Made by a program: the position numbers and the translations under genes. 59,156 nt of DNA from Actinomadura soli (lineage in GTDB: Bacteria; Actinomycetota; Actinomycetes; Streptosporangiales; Streptosporangiaceae). A model generated the notes under the pieces. The model was not told the DNA's origin, searched no databases, and saw nothing but the letters and a program-made list of their open reading frames with translations. Every line of letters starts with the position of its first letter. The stretch's first letter is position 1. Shown here in pieces: positions 24,964-35,699 of this stretch. Where the stretch lies: contig NZ_VCKW01000013.1 in NCBI RefSeq assembly GCF_005889715.1, positions 1-59,156 of the forward strand. The letters run 5' to 3'.

Positions 24964-25871
24964 TGTGCTGCCTCCACGGACGGTACGGCGGACCCGGTCT
25001 CGTGCGTGACCAGGCCGATCTTGGTCAGATACGGCAGCGTCTTGCGGAACACCTGCGCCTCGAACTCGTGCCGCCGCGGTCCCTCGAGCAGCCGCCGCCG
25101 GACCTCCAGCGGATTCGGGATGCCGGCGTCCCGATAGACCTGGGGGTTGAACAGCGTTTCGAAGCTGTAGGTCAGGTACCGCCCGAGGTAGCCGCGCACC
25201 TCGTCGAGCTCCTCCTGCGTCGCGCGGCTGCGGAAGCGCTCGAACAGGACTTTGACCAGCTCCCGGCCGAACGCGATGTGCCGGGACTCGTCCTGGTGAT
25301 GGATGCGATTGATCTGCCGGATGGTGTCGTCCAGTCGCTCATCCGACGCCATCCGGACGTTGAAGTGATCGACCAGTTCCTCGAAGATGAGTATGCGGGC
25401 GAAGACGAGCAGGCTCGCCGCCTCACCCGGCGGCACGGTCTCGGCCCCACCGCGGAGCTGCTTGTAGATCTTCCCGCCGTACCGCTGACAGAACTCGGCG
25501 AAGAACCACATGTGCTCGTTCTCCTCACCGATGAAGTGGTGGAAGAACTCGGAGGCACTGGCGAAGTCGTCTGTGTGGATGCGTTCGGTGATCTCGATGA
25601 GCAGTTCCCGGATGCCGTGGACGTTGAGACTGTAGAAGTTGACGCTCTCGAACCTGGACAGCGCGAAGAGTTGTTCCCGCGTCAGCTCCTCGGCGACCTC
25701 CGTCTCGAATGTCGTGGTCAACTCGGGGCTCATCCACCACATGTCCTCGGGCAACGTGTCCGGCCACTGGAACATCTGGTACGGGTTGTAGTAGTCCTCG
25801 ATCGACATAGCGCTCAACCGGTCGAGAATTTCCCGGAGACGTGGACTGTCATCCATTCGAGCATTTGTCAT
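24960..25871 (-). CDS. AurF-like diiron N-oxygenase
   Basis: 303 residues of the p-aminobenzoate N-oxygenase (AurF/CmlI) family. All seven expected iron ligands can be placed: Glu75 (RFESVNFY), Glu117 and His120 (GEENEHMW), Glu164 or 165 (FEELVDHFN), His191, Glu195 and His198 (HHQDESRH). The family oxidises amines to hydroxylamine, nitroso or nitro groups. ATG at 25871 follows GGGGG. Known members act on aryl amines, some on carrier-protein-bound substrates. Direct coupling (GTGA overlap) to an amino acid:carrier protein ligase suggests an aminoacyl-ACP substrate here, which would be unusual. Confidence 0.88.
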   Translation of the reverse strand: MTNARMDDSPRLREILDRLSAMSIEDYYNPYQMFQWPDTLPEDMWWMSPELTTTFETEVAEELTREQLFALSRFESVNFYSLNVHGIRELLIEITERIHTDDFASASEFFHHFIGEENEHMWFFAEFCQRYGGKIYKQLRGGAETVPPGEAASLLVFARILIFEELVDHFNVRMASDERLDDTIRQINRIHHQDESRHIAFGRELVKVLFERFRSRATQEELDEVRGYLGRYLTYSFETLFNPQVYRDAGIPNPLEVRRRLLEGPRRHEFEAQVFRKTLPYLTKIGLVTHETGSAVPSVEAAQ

Positions 25872-25960
25872 CGCAAACCCCCATCGTCGATTGGGTGGCG
25901 GAACTGTGCTGGAGCCTGTTCGGTGTCGCGCCGAAGGGAGGGTCGGCGGCTTGACGCGTC

Positions 25961-27151
25961 TCAGCGAGTCTCGCGCGCCGACTCGACAGCCATCCGGCCG
26001 AGCCGACTGGAACGGTCGTCGGTCTTGGTGTACTGATCGAGCCGATGGTTCAACTGCGTCGAGGTGTAGGCGAAGGCCAGGTTGTGTCGCGGGACGGCGA
26101 AGACCAGTGCGCAATCCTGCCCGTAGTGGCCGAACGACTCCACCTCCGGACCCGCCTGCGGCAGGTTCGGGTCGGGCAGCATGAAGCCTTGCGAATAGGC
26201 CCGTTCACGGGCGAAGACACGATCCGTTCCGCGTTTCCGCAGCCGGGAGGCACGCAGCAGGGTCTCCCGGTTCCAGAGGCGTACCCCGTCAACGGGCCCG
26301 AGGGTCGCGGCGAATATCCGGGCCAACGGCCGGGCGGTGGAGACGGCGTTGCAGCCGGGGACTTCCGCGCTCAGATAGCGCATGGACCTTTCTGCGTCCA
26401 GCAGGTTCGGATTCATCTGAGACCTGCTGAGCAGAGAGGACTTGTCTCCCAGCAGGTGCATGATTTCGGCGGCCGCGCCGTTACCCGCGGACCGCGACGC
26501 CTGGAATGGCACGACACGGGCAAAGTCCTCCGCGCCGATGCCGATGCGGACCTCCGCGTCGAGCGGCTTTCGGAACTCGTCCCCAAAGAGCTCGTCCACG
26601 GACTTCCCGGTTGCCCGCCGCAGATATTCGCCCACGCCCCAGCCGAAGGTCAGGTCGTGATAACCGTGATCGGTTCCCGGCTCCCAGTACGGGCGCTGTG
26701 CGGCGAGCGCCTCGACCGCCGGATACCAGTCGATCACGTCGTCGGCGGAGAGCCGGCGATCGACGCCGATCAGCCCGGCCTGGTGGCTGAGGAAGGTGGC
26801 CAGGGTGATGGACTCCTTTCCGGCCACCGCGAACTGCGGCCAGATCCCGGCCATGGGGCTGTCGATATCGATGACTCCCCGCTCATGCAGGGCGTGCACG
26901 ATGACCGAAAGCAGGGCCTTGCTGACCGAACGCACGTTCTGCAGCCGATCGGGTTCCTGCCCCTGGGAACGCAGGGAGACCCGTTCCTCGCCCTCCACGT
27001 AGACACAAAGCTCGGCGTTCGAATCGGCGCCGTCCCGGTGGATCCGGTCGAACTCCCGGACGAGCGGGAGGAATTCTTCCGACGACGCACCAGTAATTCT
27101 CTCCGAATACACGGAATCATGGCCTTCATGAGGCCCGACCGTCATTTTCAT
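25961..27151 (-). CDS. Serine hydrolase, class C beta-lactamase/LovD-like esterase or transacylase
   Basis: 396 residues. SxxK motif Ser75-Val-Ser-Lys78 in NVRSVSKALL, a Tyr motif in DHGYHDLTFGWGVGEYL, and a His-x-Gly third motif in FGHYGQDCALVF: the three active-site elements of the class C beta-lactamase/EstB fold. No signal peptide, so it acts in the cytoplasm. The subgroup includes EstB esterases and LovD-type acyltransferases. It starts 1 bp after the PKS stop, and the PKS has no thioesterase, so it may release or transfer the PKS-bound acyl chain (inference). Degradation of a reactive intermediate is an alternative. Confidence 0.82.
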   Translation of the reverse strand: MKMTVGPHEGHDSVYSERITGASSEEFLPLVREFDRIHRDGADSNAELCVYVEGEERVSLRSQGQEPDRLQNVRSVSKALLSVIVHALHERGVIDIDSPMAGIWPQFAVAGKESITLATFLSHQAGLIGVDRRLSADDVIDWYPAVEALAAQRPYWEPGTDHGYHDLTFGWGVGEYLRRATGKSVDELFGDEFRKPLDAEVRIGIGAEDFARVVPFQASRSAGNGAAAEIMHLLGDKSSLLSRSQMNPNLLDAERSMRYLSAEVPGCNAVSTARPLARIFAATLGPVDGVRLWNRETLLRASRLRKRGTDRVFARERAYSQGFMLPDPNLPQAGPEVESFGHYGQDCALVFAVPRHNLAFAYTSTQLNHRLDQYTKTDDRSSRLGRMAVESARETR

Positions 27152-27152
27152 A

Positions 27153-30100
27153 TCAGCTCCGAATCTCCGTCATCCGCTTCTCGATATCGGCGGCGAGCTC
27201 GCTGAGCGTCGGCCTGTCGAAGCAGATCGAGGCGGGCAGCGGCACCGACAGCAGTCGTTGCAGCCTGTTCCGTATGGTGAGCGCGTTGAGGGAGTCCATG
27301 CCGGCTTCCGCCAGGTCGATCCGGCCGAGCTCCTCGACGTCGTAGCCCAGCACGCGGGCCACCACGCCCTGGCAGCAGGCCATGATGTCGGCCGGCGTCA
27401 CCGGTGCCGGAGCATCCGCGTCACCGGGTGAAAAGGCGGACCCGTCGCCGGTCACTCCGTTCAGGACGGGGTTCGAGGCCAGATGGTGATCTGGATCGAG
27501 GTCGTGCCACCGCGTGGGCAGGATGGCGACCTGTCCCGCGGGCCAGCCCTCGATCGCGGCTCGCACGACCGGTCGGCCCTCCGAGCTGGAGATCGTGCCG
27601 ACGCCCTGTTCCTCGAGCCGGCGAAGATAGCCATCGTTGCCGGCGAGGTACCCGACATCTGACCAGGACCCCAGGTCCAGGGAGAGGCCAGGCAAGCCGA
27701 CCGCTCGCCGGTGGCCCGCCAGCGCGTCGAGGAAGGTGTTGGCCGCGGCGTGACCGGCCTGCCCGGGATTGCCGAACAGGCCGCCATAGGAGGAGGTCAT
27801 GACGAAGAGGTCGAGATCGGGTGCGTACTCGGTGGCGCACCGGTGGAGATTCCACGCACCTTGCGCCTTTGGTGCGAGCACGCGGGCCATCCGGCTCCAG
27901 TCCGTGCGGTCGATGATCCCGTCGTCGATAACGCCCGCGGCGTGGATGATGCCGCGCACGGCAAAGTCCCCGGAGGAATAGTCGGCGAGCAGCCTGGCGA
28001 CCTGTGGCCGTGACGTGACGTCGACGGTTTCGGTCCGGATGTCCGCGGCGAACTCCTGCCGCAGTCGCCGCATCCGCTCCGCCAGTTCCCGGCGGGGAGC
28101 CCGACGGCCGCTGACGACCAGCCTCCTGGCGCCCAGCTCCAGCAGTGCCCGCGCGCATTCCAGGCCGATCCCGGACAACCCTCCGGTGAGGATGTACCAA
28201 CCCCCCGGATCGATACGGACGCGTCCGCCTCCGGACGGGGGCATGGCGGGGCGCAGACACGGCAGCAGCGTGCGGTCGCCGCGCAGCGCCAGTTCCGCGT
28301 CACCGGCCGGTGCCGAACCGATGGCCGCCGCCAGCCGCGCGACGGCCGCGCTCCACCGCTGCCTGGTGTCGGCGGGGTCCAGGTCTATGAGCATGTGGTG
28401 CACGGTCGAGAGTTCTGTTCTGGCGGTCCGCGCGACACCGATGACCGCTCCCTGCGCGGGAATCACGTCATCCGATGTCAGGACCTGGTGTGCTCCTGAA
28501 GTGACCGTGCAGACGGTGACGTCGTGCGGGTTCGCCGCGGACACCGCCTGGAACGTCCGCAGAGTGGCCAGGCCACCGGCGGCGACCACGTCGCCGGACA
28601 CCGACTCCGTGGTGAGCGGAAGGCCGCCGAGGTCGGCGTGCCGCTTGCGCAGGGCCGGCACGGCGTTGACGACCGTGGCCGGCCGGTACTCGGCGATCGC
28701 CCGCGCGGCGGCCGCCACCGCGTCGTCGTGCTCGTCCGAGAGCGCATGGACCAGCACCTCGGCGCCCAGGCGTTCCAACTCCCGCGCCAGGTCCGCGCCC
28801 GATTTCGTCGAGGGCTCGACGACCAGGCATCGCCTGCCTGCCAGAGGTTCGGCGACCGGCGCCGAAGCAACTGGAGGAGCGTCGGCCCAGGTGACCACGT
28901 AGTGGCCGGTGCCGTCGGCGTGCGGGTGATCCGTCACGGGTGCGTCGACCGCTCCCATCGCGTCGCTGGCGACGCGCCCGGCCGCCGCGACGCCGGTCGG
29001 GCCGGTCGGCGAGATCCAATGACGGCTGCGCTGGAACGGGTACGTGGGCAGGGTGACCATGCGGCCACCTGGGGACACGGCCGCCCAATCCACCGCCATG
29101 CCGGCCGAGTACGCACCGGCCAGCGCCAGCCGGGTGGAGGCGATGTCGTCGCGTTCCCAGCGAAGCGTTTCCAGGAACGTCGGCTCACCCTCCCCGCCGT
29201 CGCCCAGCGCCACCTGGGCCAGATTGGCGAGTGTGTTGGACAGGCCGATCTCCAGGAAGACGTCGGAGGCGGCCCCGCGGAGCGCTTCGAAGAAACGCAC
29301 CGGGTGTCGCAGCTGCCGCCGCCAGTACCCGGCTGTCGCGATCTCGTCGCCGATCACGGATCCGGTCAGCGTGGAGATGATCGTGTGCGTCGGCGGGCGC
29401 ATCTCGACGGATTCCAGGACGGCGGAGTAACCGTCCTGGATGGCGTCCATCTGCCTGGAGTGTCCGGCCCGGCTGATGCGCAGTTTCCGGCAGGTGATGC
29501 CACGCTTCTCGGCCTCGGTGACGACATCGTGGAGCGCGCTTCGGTCGCCGGAGATCACGATACGGTTCGGCGCGTTGACCGCCGCGATATCGACCTGGTC
29601 GTTGCCCTCCAGCAGGTCGAGCACGTCCGGCTCGCCGGCGAAGACGGCCGCCATGGCGCCGGAATCGGGCAGGGTATCGAGCAGTTTCCCCCGCTCACAG
29701 ACGAGGTAAAGCCCGGTTTCGAAGTCGAACACGCCGGCGCAGTGCGCCGCGGCGTACTCTCCCAGACTGTGGCCGATGTAGGTGTCCGGCGTGATCCCCC
29801 AACCGCGCCACAGGCGCATCAGCCCGACCTGCAGTGCGTAGACGATGGGCTGGGCCAGCCGAATGTCGGCGATGGGCATGCCGCGGCGCGCGCCGTCCTG
29901 ATAGAGGAACTCCGAAAGCCGGTATCCGGTGTGCTGCCGGAAGTACGGATCGGTGCTGTCAACGAACTCCTGGAAGACGGGCTCGGACAGATAGAGGTCA
30001 CGGCACGCTTCCAGGTATTCCCCTCCCTGCCCGGAGAACAGCGTGGTCAGCCGCGGCGGCGGGTCGGCCGCACGCCCGGACGCGAGACCGATCTCGCCGT

Positions 30101-31712
30101 CGAACCTGTCGGACACGTCGTCCTGGCCGTCCGCCACGGCGTCCAGGAGGGCGGCCAGCGTCTTGTGATCCGAACCGACGACGGCCGCCCGATGGGCAAA
30201 GTGCTGACGACCGGTCCCGAGGGTGTACGCCGCGTCGATGACCTCCGGTGCGGCGTCGTCATCCAGCAGCGCCCTGCTGACCCGGGCCGCCAGGTCGCGG
30301 AGCGCGGACTCGGAGTGTCCAGAGATCGGCAGCACCTGAGGGCCCGGCGCCACGGCGCGGGCGGGAACGTTCCTGCCGGCAGGAGCATCCGGTGGTTCCT
30401 CCAGGATCGCGTGGGCGTTCGTGCCGCCGAGCCCGAAGGCGCTGACTCCGGCGCGGCGCGGCCCGCCGTGGACGTCCCATCCCGTGGTCTCCGACTGCAC
30501 GTAGAACGGTGACGCGGCGAAGTCGATCGCCGGGTTGGGCTCCCGGAAATGCAGAGAGGCCGGCAGCTTCCGGTGCCGCAGCGAGAGTGCGACCTTGATG
30601 AGCCCGGAGACGCCGCCGGCCCAGCTCAGGTGCCCGATGTTCGTCTTGACCGATCCCAGGGCGCAGGATTGCGGGCGCACGCCCTGGAAGGCCTCGGTCA
30701 GCGCCGCGATCTCGATGGGATCGCCGGTCGGCGTCGCGGTGCCGTGCGCCTCGACGTAGGAGATCGAACCGGCCTCGACATTCGCCGCGGCGAGCGCCTG
30801 CCGGATCACCGCGGCCTGGCCGGCCACGCTCGGGGTGCTGAAGCCCGGCTTTCCCGAGCCGTCATTGTTGACCGCGGTACCCCGGACGACCGCGTACATG
30901 CTGTCGCCGTCTGCCAGCGCCTGTGCCAGGGGCTTCAGCAGCACCACGCCGACGCCGCTGCCGAAGACCGTGCCCGTGGCCCGCGCGTCGAAGGCCCTGC
31001 AGTGGCCGTCCTGCGACATGACCAGCCCGGGTTCCGGCTGGTAGCCGTCGATCTGCGGGACCGGCACGTGCGCTCCGCCGGCCAGTGCCAGGTCGCACTC
31101 ACCGGCCAGGAGCGCCTGACACGCCAGGTGGAGCGCGTACAGCGAGGTGCCGCAAGCGGCCTGGACGGTGACGCTGGGACCGCTGAGACCGAGTTTGTAC
31201 GCCACCCGGCTGGTCAGATAGTCGCGATCCGCGGCCATGGCCAGCTGCAGATCGTCGGTGGAGTCCAGAAAGTTCGGCAGGGGCCTGCCCGCCTGACCGA
31301 TGAGGTTGTGCATCAGATACAGGCTGGTTCCGCTGCCTCCGTATACCCCGATATCGGTGGTGCGCCGCCGGCCGGCGCTACCGCCGTCCTCGAGTGCCTC
31401 CCAGCAGACCTCGAGGAACAGCCGATGCTGCGGGTCGAGAAGTGCGGCTTCGCGCGGGTTGTAGCCGAAGAACCCGGCGTCGAACTCGTCGATGCCGTCA
31501 AGGGTCGAGGCAGCGCGCAGCCGCCCGTCAGGGGCCGCACCATCCTCGACAGTGATCGACTCCACTCCGTCGACCAGATTCGACCAGAACCGCGCCGGAG
31601 ACTCCGCGTCCGCGAATCGGCAGGCCATTCCGATGATCGCCACACCCTGCGAGTCGCTGTACGGGTGCTCGTCTTCCGGCCCATCGTGTTCACTGGATTC
31701 GTGCCGGCTCAT
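27153..31712 (-). CDS. Type I PKS module: KS-AT-KR-ACP
   Basis: 1519 residues. KS about 22-440: Cys187 (QAACGTSL), His323 (EAHGTATPTGD), His361 (NIGHLSWAG), all active. AT about 555-870: Ser649 in GHSLGEY; the extender motif reads RAGH (748-751), the xAGH pattern linked to ethylmalonyl or larger units. KR about 960-1350: NADPH motif TGGLSGIG (1176-1183), Lys1282 and Ser1307/1308, but the catalytic Tyr position is His1321 (GQAGHAAAN). ACP about 1440-1515: Ser1474 (GMDSLNAL). No DH, ER, MT or TE. Its start overlaps the NRPS stop (ATGA), so it extends the amino acid held by that A-PCP protein. The KR may be inactive, leaving a beta-keto thioester. Confidence 0.92.
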   Translation of the reverse strand: MSRHESSEHDGPEDEHPYSDSQGVAIIGMACRFADAESPARFWSNLVDGVESITVEDGAAPDGRLRAASTLDGIDEFDAGFFGYNPREAALLDPQHRLFLEVCWEALEDGGSAGRRRTTDIGVYGGSGTSLYLMHNLIGQAGRPLPNFLDSTDDLQLAMAADRDYLTSRVAYKLGLSGPSVTVQAACGTSLYALHLACQALLAGECDLALAGGAHVPVPQIDGYQPEPGLVMSQDGHCRAFDARATGTVFGSGVGVVLLKPLAQALADGDSMYAVVRGTAVNNDGSGKPGFSTPSVAGQAAVIRQALAAANVEAGSISYVEAHGTATPTGDPIEIAALTEAFQGVRPQSCALGSVKTNIGHLSWAGGVSGLIKVALSLRHRKLPASLHFREPNPAIDFAASPFYVQSETTGWDVHGGPRRAGVSAFGLGGTNAHAILEEPPDAPAGRNVPARAVAPGPQVLPISGHSESALRDLAARVSRALLDDDAAPEVIDAAYTLGTGRQHFAHRAAVVGSDHKTLAALLDAVADGQDDVSDRFDGEIGLASGRAADPPPRLTTLFSGQGGEYLEACRDLYLSEPVFQEFVDSTDPYFRQHTGYRLSEFLYQDGARRGMPIADIRLAQPIVYALQVGLMRLWRGWGITPDTYIGHSLGEYAAAHCAGVFDFETGLYLVCERGKLLDTLPDSGAMAAVFAGEPDVLDLLEGNDQVDIAAVNAPNRIVISGDRSALHDVVTEAEKRGITCRKLRISRAGHSRQMDAIQDGYSAVLESVEMRPPTHTIISTLTGSVIGDEIATAGYWRRQLRHPVRFFEALRGAASDVFLEIGLSNTLANLAQVALGDGGEGEPTFLETLRWERDDIASTRLALAGAYSAGMAVDWAAVSPGGRMVTLPTYPFQRSRHWISPTGPTGVAAAGRVASDAMGAVDAPVTDHPHADGTGHYVVTWADAPPVASAPVAEPLAGRRCLVVEPSTKSGADLARELERLGAEVLVHALSDEHDDAVAAAARAIAEYRPATVVNAVPALRKRHADLGGLPLTTESVSGDVVAAGGLATLRTFQAVSAANPHDVTVCTVTSGAHQVLTSDDVIPAQGAVIGVARTARTELSTVHHMLIDLDPADTRQRWSAAVARLAAAIGSAPAGDAELALRGDRTLLPCLRPAMPPSGGGRVRIDPGGWYILTGGLSGIGLECARALLELGARRLVVSGRRAPRRELAERMRRLRQEFAADIRTETVDVTSRPQVARLLADYSSGDFAVRGIIHAAGVIDDGIIDRTDWSRMARVLAPKAQGAWNLHRCATEYAPDLDLFVMTSSYGGLFGNPGQAGHAAANTFLDALAGHRRAVGLPGLSLDLGSWSDVGYLAGNDGYLRRLEEQGVGTISSSEGRPVVRAAIEGWPAGQVAILPTRWHDLDPDHHLASNPVLNGVTGDGSAFSPGDADAPAPVTPADIMACCQGVVARVLGYDVEELGRIDLAEAGMDSLNALTIRNRLQRLLSVPLPASICFDRPTLSELAADIEKRMTEIRS

Positions 31713-33685
31713 GCCGAGTCCCTCCCTTCTGTGGCGTTACCCCGGTTGTCCGCTCGGCGGGCCAGCCGTCTCCGGTCCGCCGTGTTCGGCGGAACGCGCC
31801 GACGCCTGTCTGGCTGGACGGAGCCGCCGACCGGCGGCTGGGGCCGAGCGGGCGCGCCGTGTGCCGTCGGCGGTCCTGTCCTGAGCCGCGCCGCCAGCGT
31901 GGCTATCGTGGGATACCGGTACATCTCGACCATTTGCAGGTTCGCCTCTGGAAAGCGCCCGCGAAGACGGGTATGAACCGAGCCGAGCAGGATCGAGTTC
32001 CCTCCAAGATCGAAGAAGTTTCCGTCGGTGTCGATCGCCTCGCCCAGAACCGAACTCCAAGTCTCGGCGACGATCCGCTCGTAAGACCCGGCAGGCCGGC
32101 CTGCCGGATCTTCGTCCGCCTTCTTCAGGCGCGCGGCGGGCGCCATTGCCGCGAGCTGATGTTCCAGGGTCTTCCGGTCGAGTTTTCCGGTGACGCCGAT
32201 CGGCAGTTCTGGAAGCACCTTCACCGTGTTCGGCACCGCGTACGGCGGCAGCACCTTGCTGATCTCGGCGATGACACCGGCCTCGGAAACGGCGGCCGAC
32301 GCGGACTTCACCACCGCGGTCAACCCGGTCACTCTCGCGCTCGGGTCCCGGACCGGAAACACCGCGGCCTCCTCGATCCCGGGCACCGCACGGATCGCCG
32401 CCTCGATCTCGCCCAGCTCGACCCGGAATCCTCGGACCTTCACCTGACCGTCAACGCGTCCCTGGTAGCGCACGGTCCCGGCCTCGTCGATGCTGACCAC
32501 GTCACCAGTGCGGTACCAGCGGCGGCGGCTCTCCCGATCGCCCAGCACCGGGAACTTCCGGGCCGTGAGATCCTCGTCGTTGATGTAGCCCCGGGCCAGT
32601 CCCGGCCCGCCGATCAGCAGCTCGCCGAGTACGCCGGGCGGGCAGTCGCGTCCGGACTCATCGACCACACGAAGGTCCACACCGCCGAGGGCCCGCCCGA
32701 TCGGTACGTGCTCGGTGTCGCCATCGGAGCACTCGTGCAGCGTGGTGTACACGGTGGTCTCGGTAGGCCCGTAGCCGTTGAAGATGTGGGGGACCGGCCT
32801 GAGCTGGGCGACCAGCTCGGGCTGCACGATCTCACCTCCCATGATCAACACGTGGAGCTGGTGGATCGAAGCGGCGAGAACGGGGTCCTGCAGCATCAGC
32901 TGCACAAGGGACGGAGTCGACTGGAAGTGGGTGACCCTGCCACTGGCCAGTACGCCGGTCAAGAATTCGGCGCTCTGATAGGACCTTCCGGCCAGGGCGC
33001 CGACATCGGCCACCACGAGAGGAACTCCTCTGGTCAGCGGCCAGAACAGGTCCACGATCGACATGTCGAAGCAGACGTTCGCCGCGGCCAACCAGCACTG
33101 CGCCGACCGGTCCGGCAGCTGCGGTATCACACCGTCCAACGCGTGGAACAGGTGGTTGACGCTGCCGTGTTCTACGGCGACGCCCTTCGGCTCACCCGTG
33201 GATCCCGAGGTATGGATGATGTAGGCGAGATCCGAACCGCCCGGCTCCACCACACCCCGGTCCACCGGACCCGGTGACGAGCCGGATGAGGCGGCGGAGA
33301 ATTCCAGAAGTTCATACGGCATCGCCGCGAACCGTTTCGCGGTGCGCTCGTCGACGACAACGCGCTCCACGGCGGCGGAATCAATGATCGCGCGAATCCG
33401 GCTGTCTGGAAAGTTCGGGTCGATCGGCACGTAGGGCGAGCCGCTTCCCATCGTCCCCAGCATCGACGCCACCCGGTCGACCGTCGGGGACATGCACAAC
33501 CCGACCGGCCTGCCGGGCCGGCTCCCCGTCGCCCGCAACAGCCGGGTCACCGTCTCGGTGCGGCGCCAGAGTTCCCTATAGGAAACGGATTCCGTGTCGT
33601 CCGACACGGCGATCGATGTTGGTGAGCTCAGCACCTGCCTTTGGATCTGACCGATGATTGACGCCGTCTTGCCATCCAGGAGCAT
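31709..33685 (-). CDS. NRPS loading protein: A-PCP
   Basis: 658 residues. Adenylation domain with core motifs IIHTSGSTGEPKGVAVEH (A3), FNGYGPTETTVY (A5), YRTGD (A7), GRVDGQVKVRGFRVELGEIE (A8) and TGKLDRKTL (A10 Lys). Specificity residues read by eye: D-M-V-Q-I-G-G-V-Y-K; not a code I recognise, but it suggests a small or aliphatic amino acid. PCP: NFFDLGGNSILLG (Ser). No condensation domain, so it starts the assembly line and hands its amino acid to the PKS KS. ATG at 33685 after AGGAGAGG. The C-terminal tail beyond the PCP is Pro/Arg-rich and may dock to the PKS (inference). Confidence 0.9.
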   Translation of the reverse strand: MLLDGKTASIIGQIQRQVLSSPTSIAVSDDTESVSYRELWRRTETVTRLLRATGSRPGRPVGLCMSPTVDRVASMLGTMGSGSPYVPIDPNFPDSRIRAIIDSAAVERVVVDERTAKRFAAMPYELLEFSAASSGSSPGPVDRGVVEPGGSDLAYIIHTSGSTGEPKGVAVEHGSVNHLFHALDGVIPQLPDRSAQCWLAAANVCFDMSIVDLFWPLTRGVPLVVADVGALAGRSYQSAEFLTGVLASGRVTHFQSTPSLVQLMLQDPVLAASIHQLHVLIMGGEIVQPELVAQLRPVPHIFNGYGPTETTVYTTLHECSDGDTEHVPIGRALGGVDLRVVDESGRDCPPGVLGELLIGGPGLARGYINDEDLTARKFPVLGDRESRRRWYRTGDVVSIDEAGTVRYQGRVDGQVKVRGFRVELGEIEAAIRAVPGIEEAAVFPVRDPSARVTGLTAVVKSASAAVSEAGVIAEISKVLPPYAVPNTVKVLPELPIGVTGKLDRKTLEHQLAAMAPAARLKKADEDPAGRPAGSYERIVAETWSSVLGEAIDTDGNFFDLGGNSILLGSVHTRLRGRFPEANLQMVEMYRYPTIATLAARLRTGPPTAHGAPARPQPPVGGSVQPDRRRRVPPNTADRRRLARRADNRGNATEGRDSA

Positions 33686-33868
33686 GGGCAGTTCACCTCT
33701 CCTTCGACCCGGGCGTCTCGTGATCACGGTTGAAGAGTCGACGGACTCAACGCCGTTGTTCGAGGCCGGGTGATAAGAATGCGCGTGCGTGGTCGGGGCG
33801 TCGACGATTCTGAAGCGTTCCCCGCTACGCGACCGGTGGCCCGGGGGTGTCTGCGTTCGGGCAGATGT

Positions 33869-34876
<1,008 letters not shown>

Positions 34877-35490
34877 TCATGAAACCCTTCATGAACAGCC
34901 GGAATGACGAAACGGGGTCAGCGCGCCCTGCTGAACGCTACCGTGCTCGCGACCATATCGGGCCCTTCACCCGTAGACGCCTTCGCATCTCTGTGAACAC
35001 TTCTTTTACCTTATATTTACTTATGCCAACTGGATACTTGACTATACGAACAGATGGGATGGAGGGCTTCAATATGACACAGGTCACATCTCATGCGCGC
35101 ACAGTGACGACCGCCAAGGCTCGGCCCACTGGTCTGCACAAGCGCCTCCCACGATGCGCTCTATGATCCACCTCCCACGACATTAAAGGAAGCTTTACTT
35201 GCGCTCATCAATGCACCAATCTAAAATCACCCTCTTTCGTCAAGCCGTGCCTGGTCAGCAGGTTGTTGACTGAGTGGTGTTCAGGCGGCGGAGGAAAGCC
35301 AGGGGACGCCGGAGGCGCATTACGAGTAAACGTTCAACGGCGGCGCGGGAGAGACGATTCTGAGGGTGTTTCGCCTAGTGGCCGGTGTGATCCAGAACTG
35401 ACGATCATCGTTGACCCTCGGGTCTCCGACCACCACGGAAATCATCTGCGTCCACCACCAACCCCAACTCGACCGTCCCAACCCTCCGCT
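34877..35490. other. Intergenic region upstream of GAPDH
   Basis: No supported gene. The stretch at about 34990-35060 is markedly AT-rich for this genome and is the likely place for the promoter of the GAPDH-NRPS-PKS operon. Two copies of TTCATGAA lie at 34876-34895, next to the GAPDH start. The rest (35100-35490) shows no feature I can assign and looks like the edge of the mobile-element scar. Confidence 0.4.
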
Positions 35491-35494
35491 GGAC

Positions 35495-35595
35495 CGTGAG
35501 GCCAAGCGCCGCCTGGCGGTCTCCGCCACGTCGAAGAGGCCACCGGCAACGCCACCCAGTCCTGCCGCTACTTCGGGATCAGGCAGCAGGCCGCC
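35495..35595 (+). pseudogene. Transposase N-terminal scrap (integrase-core type)
   Basis: With one frameshift the sequence reads REAKRRLAV then LRHVEEATGNATQSCRYFGI, which resembles the helix-turn-helix start of IS481/IS3-like transposases (R..LAVLRHV.E.TGN....CRYFGIS). The remainder of such a gene is missing. Confidence 0.5.
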
Positions 35596-35699
35596 GGCGG
35601 TGACGGCCTAGCGGAGGATGCCCATCGCCGCCCGGCACTTTGATGTACCCCGGCTTCGGTGGGGTCGGCCTGGACGCGATCCGTCGGCTGGCGGTCAAG

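Noticed and set aside
35041..35166. Short peptide gene or leader upstream of GAPDH
   Set aside because: It runs away from GAPDH, has no convincing ribosome site and no modification enzymes nearby.
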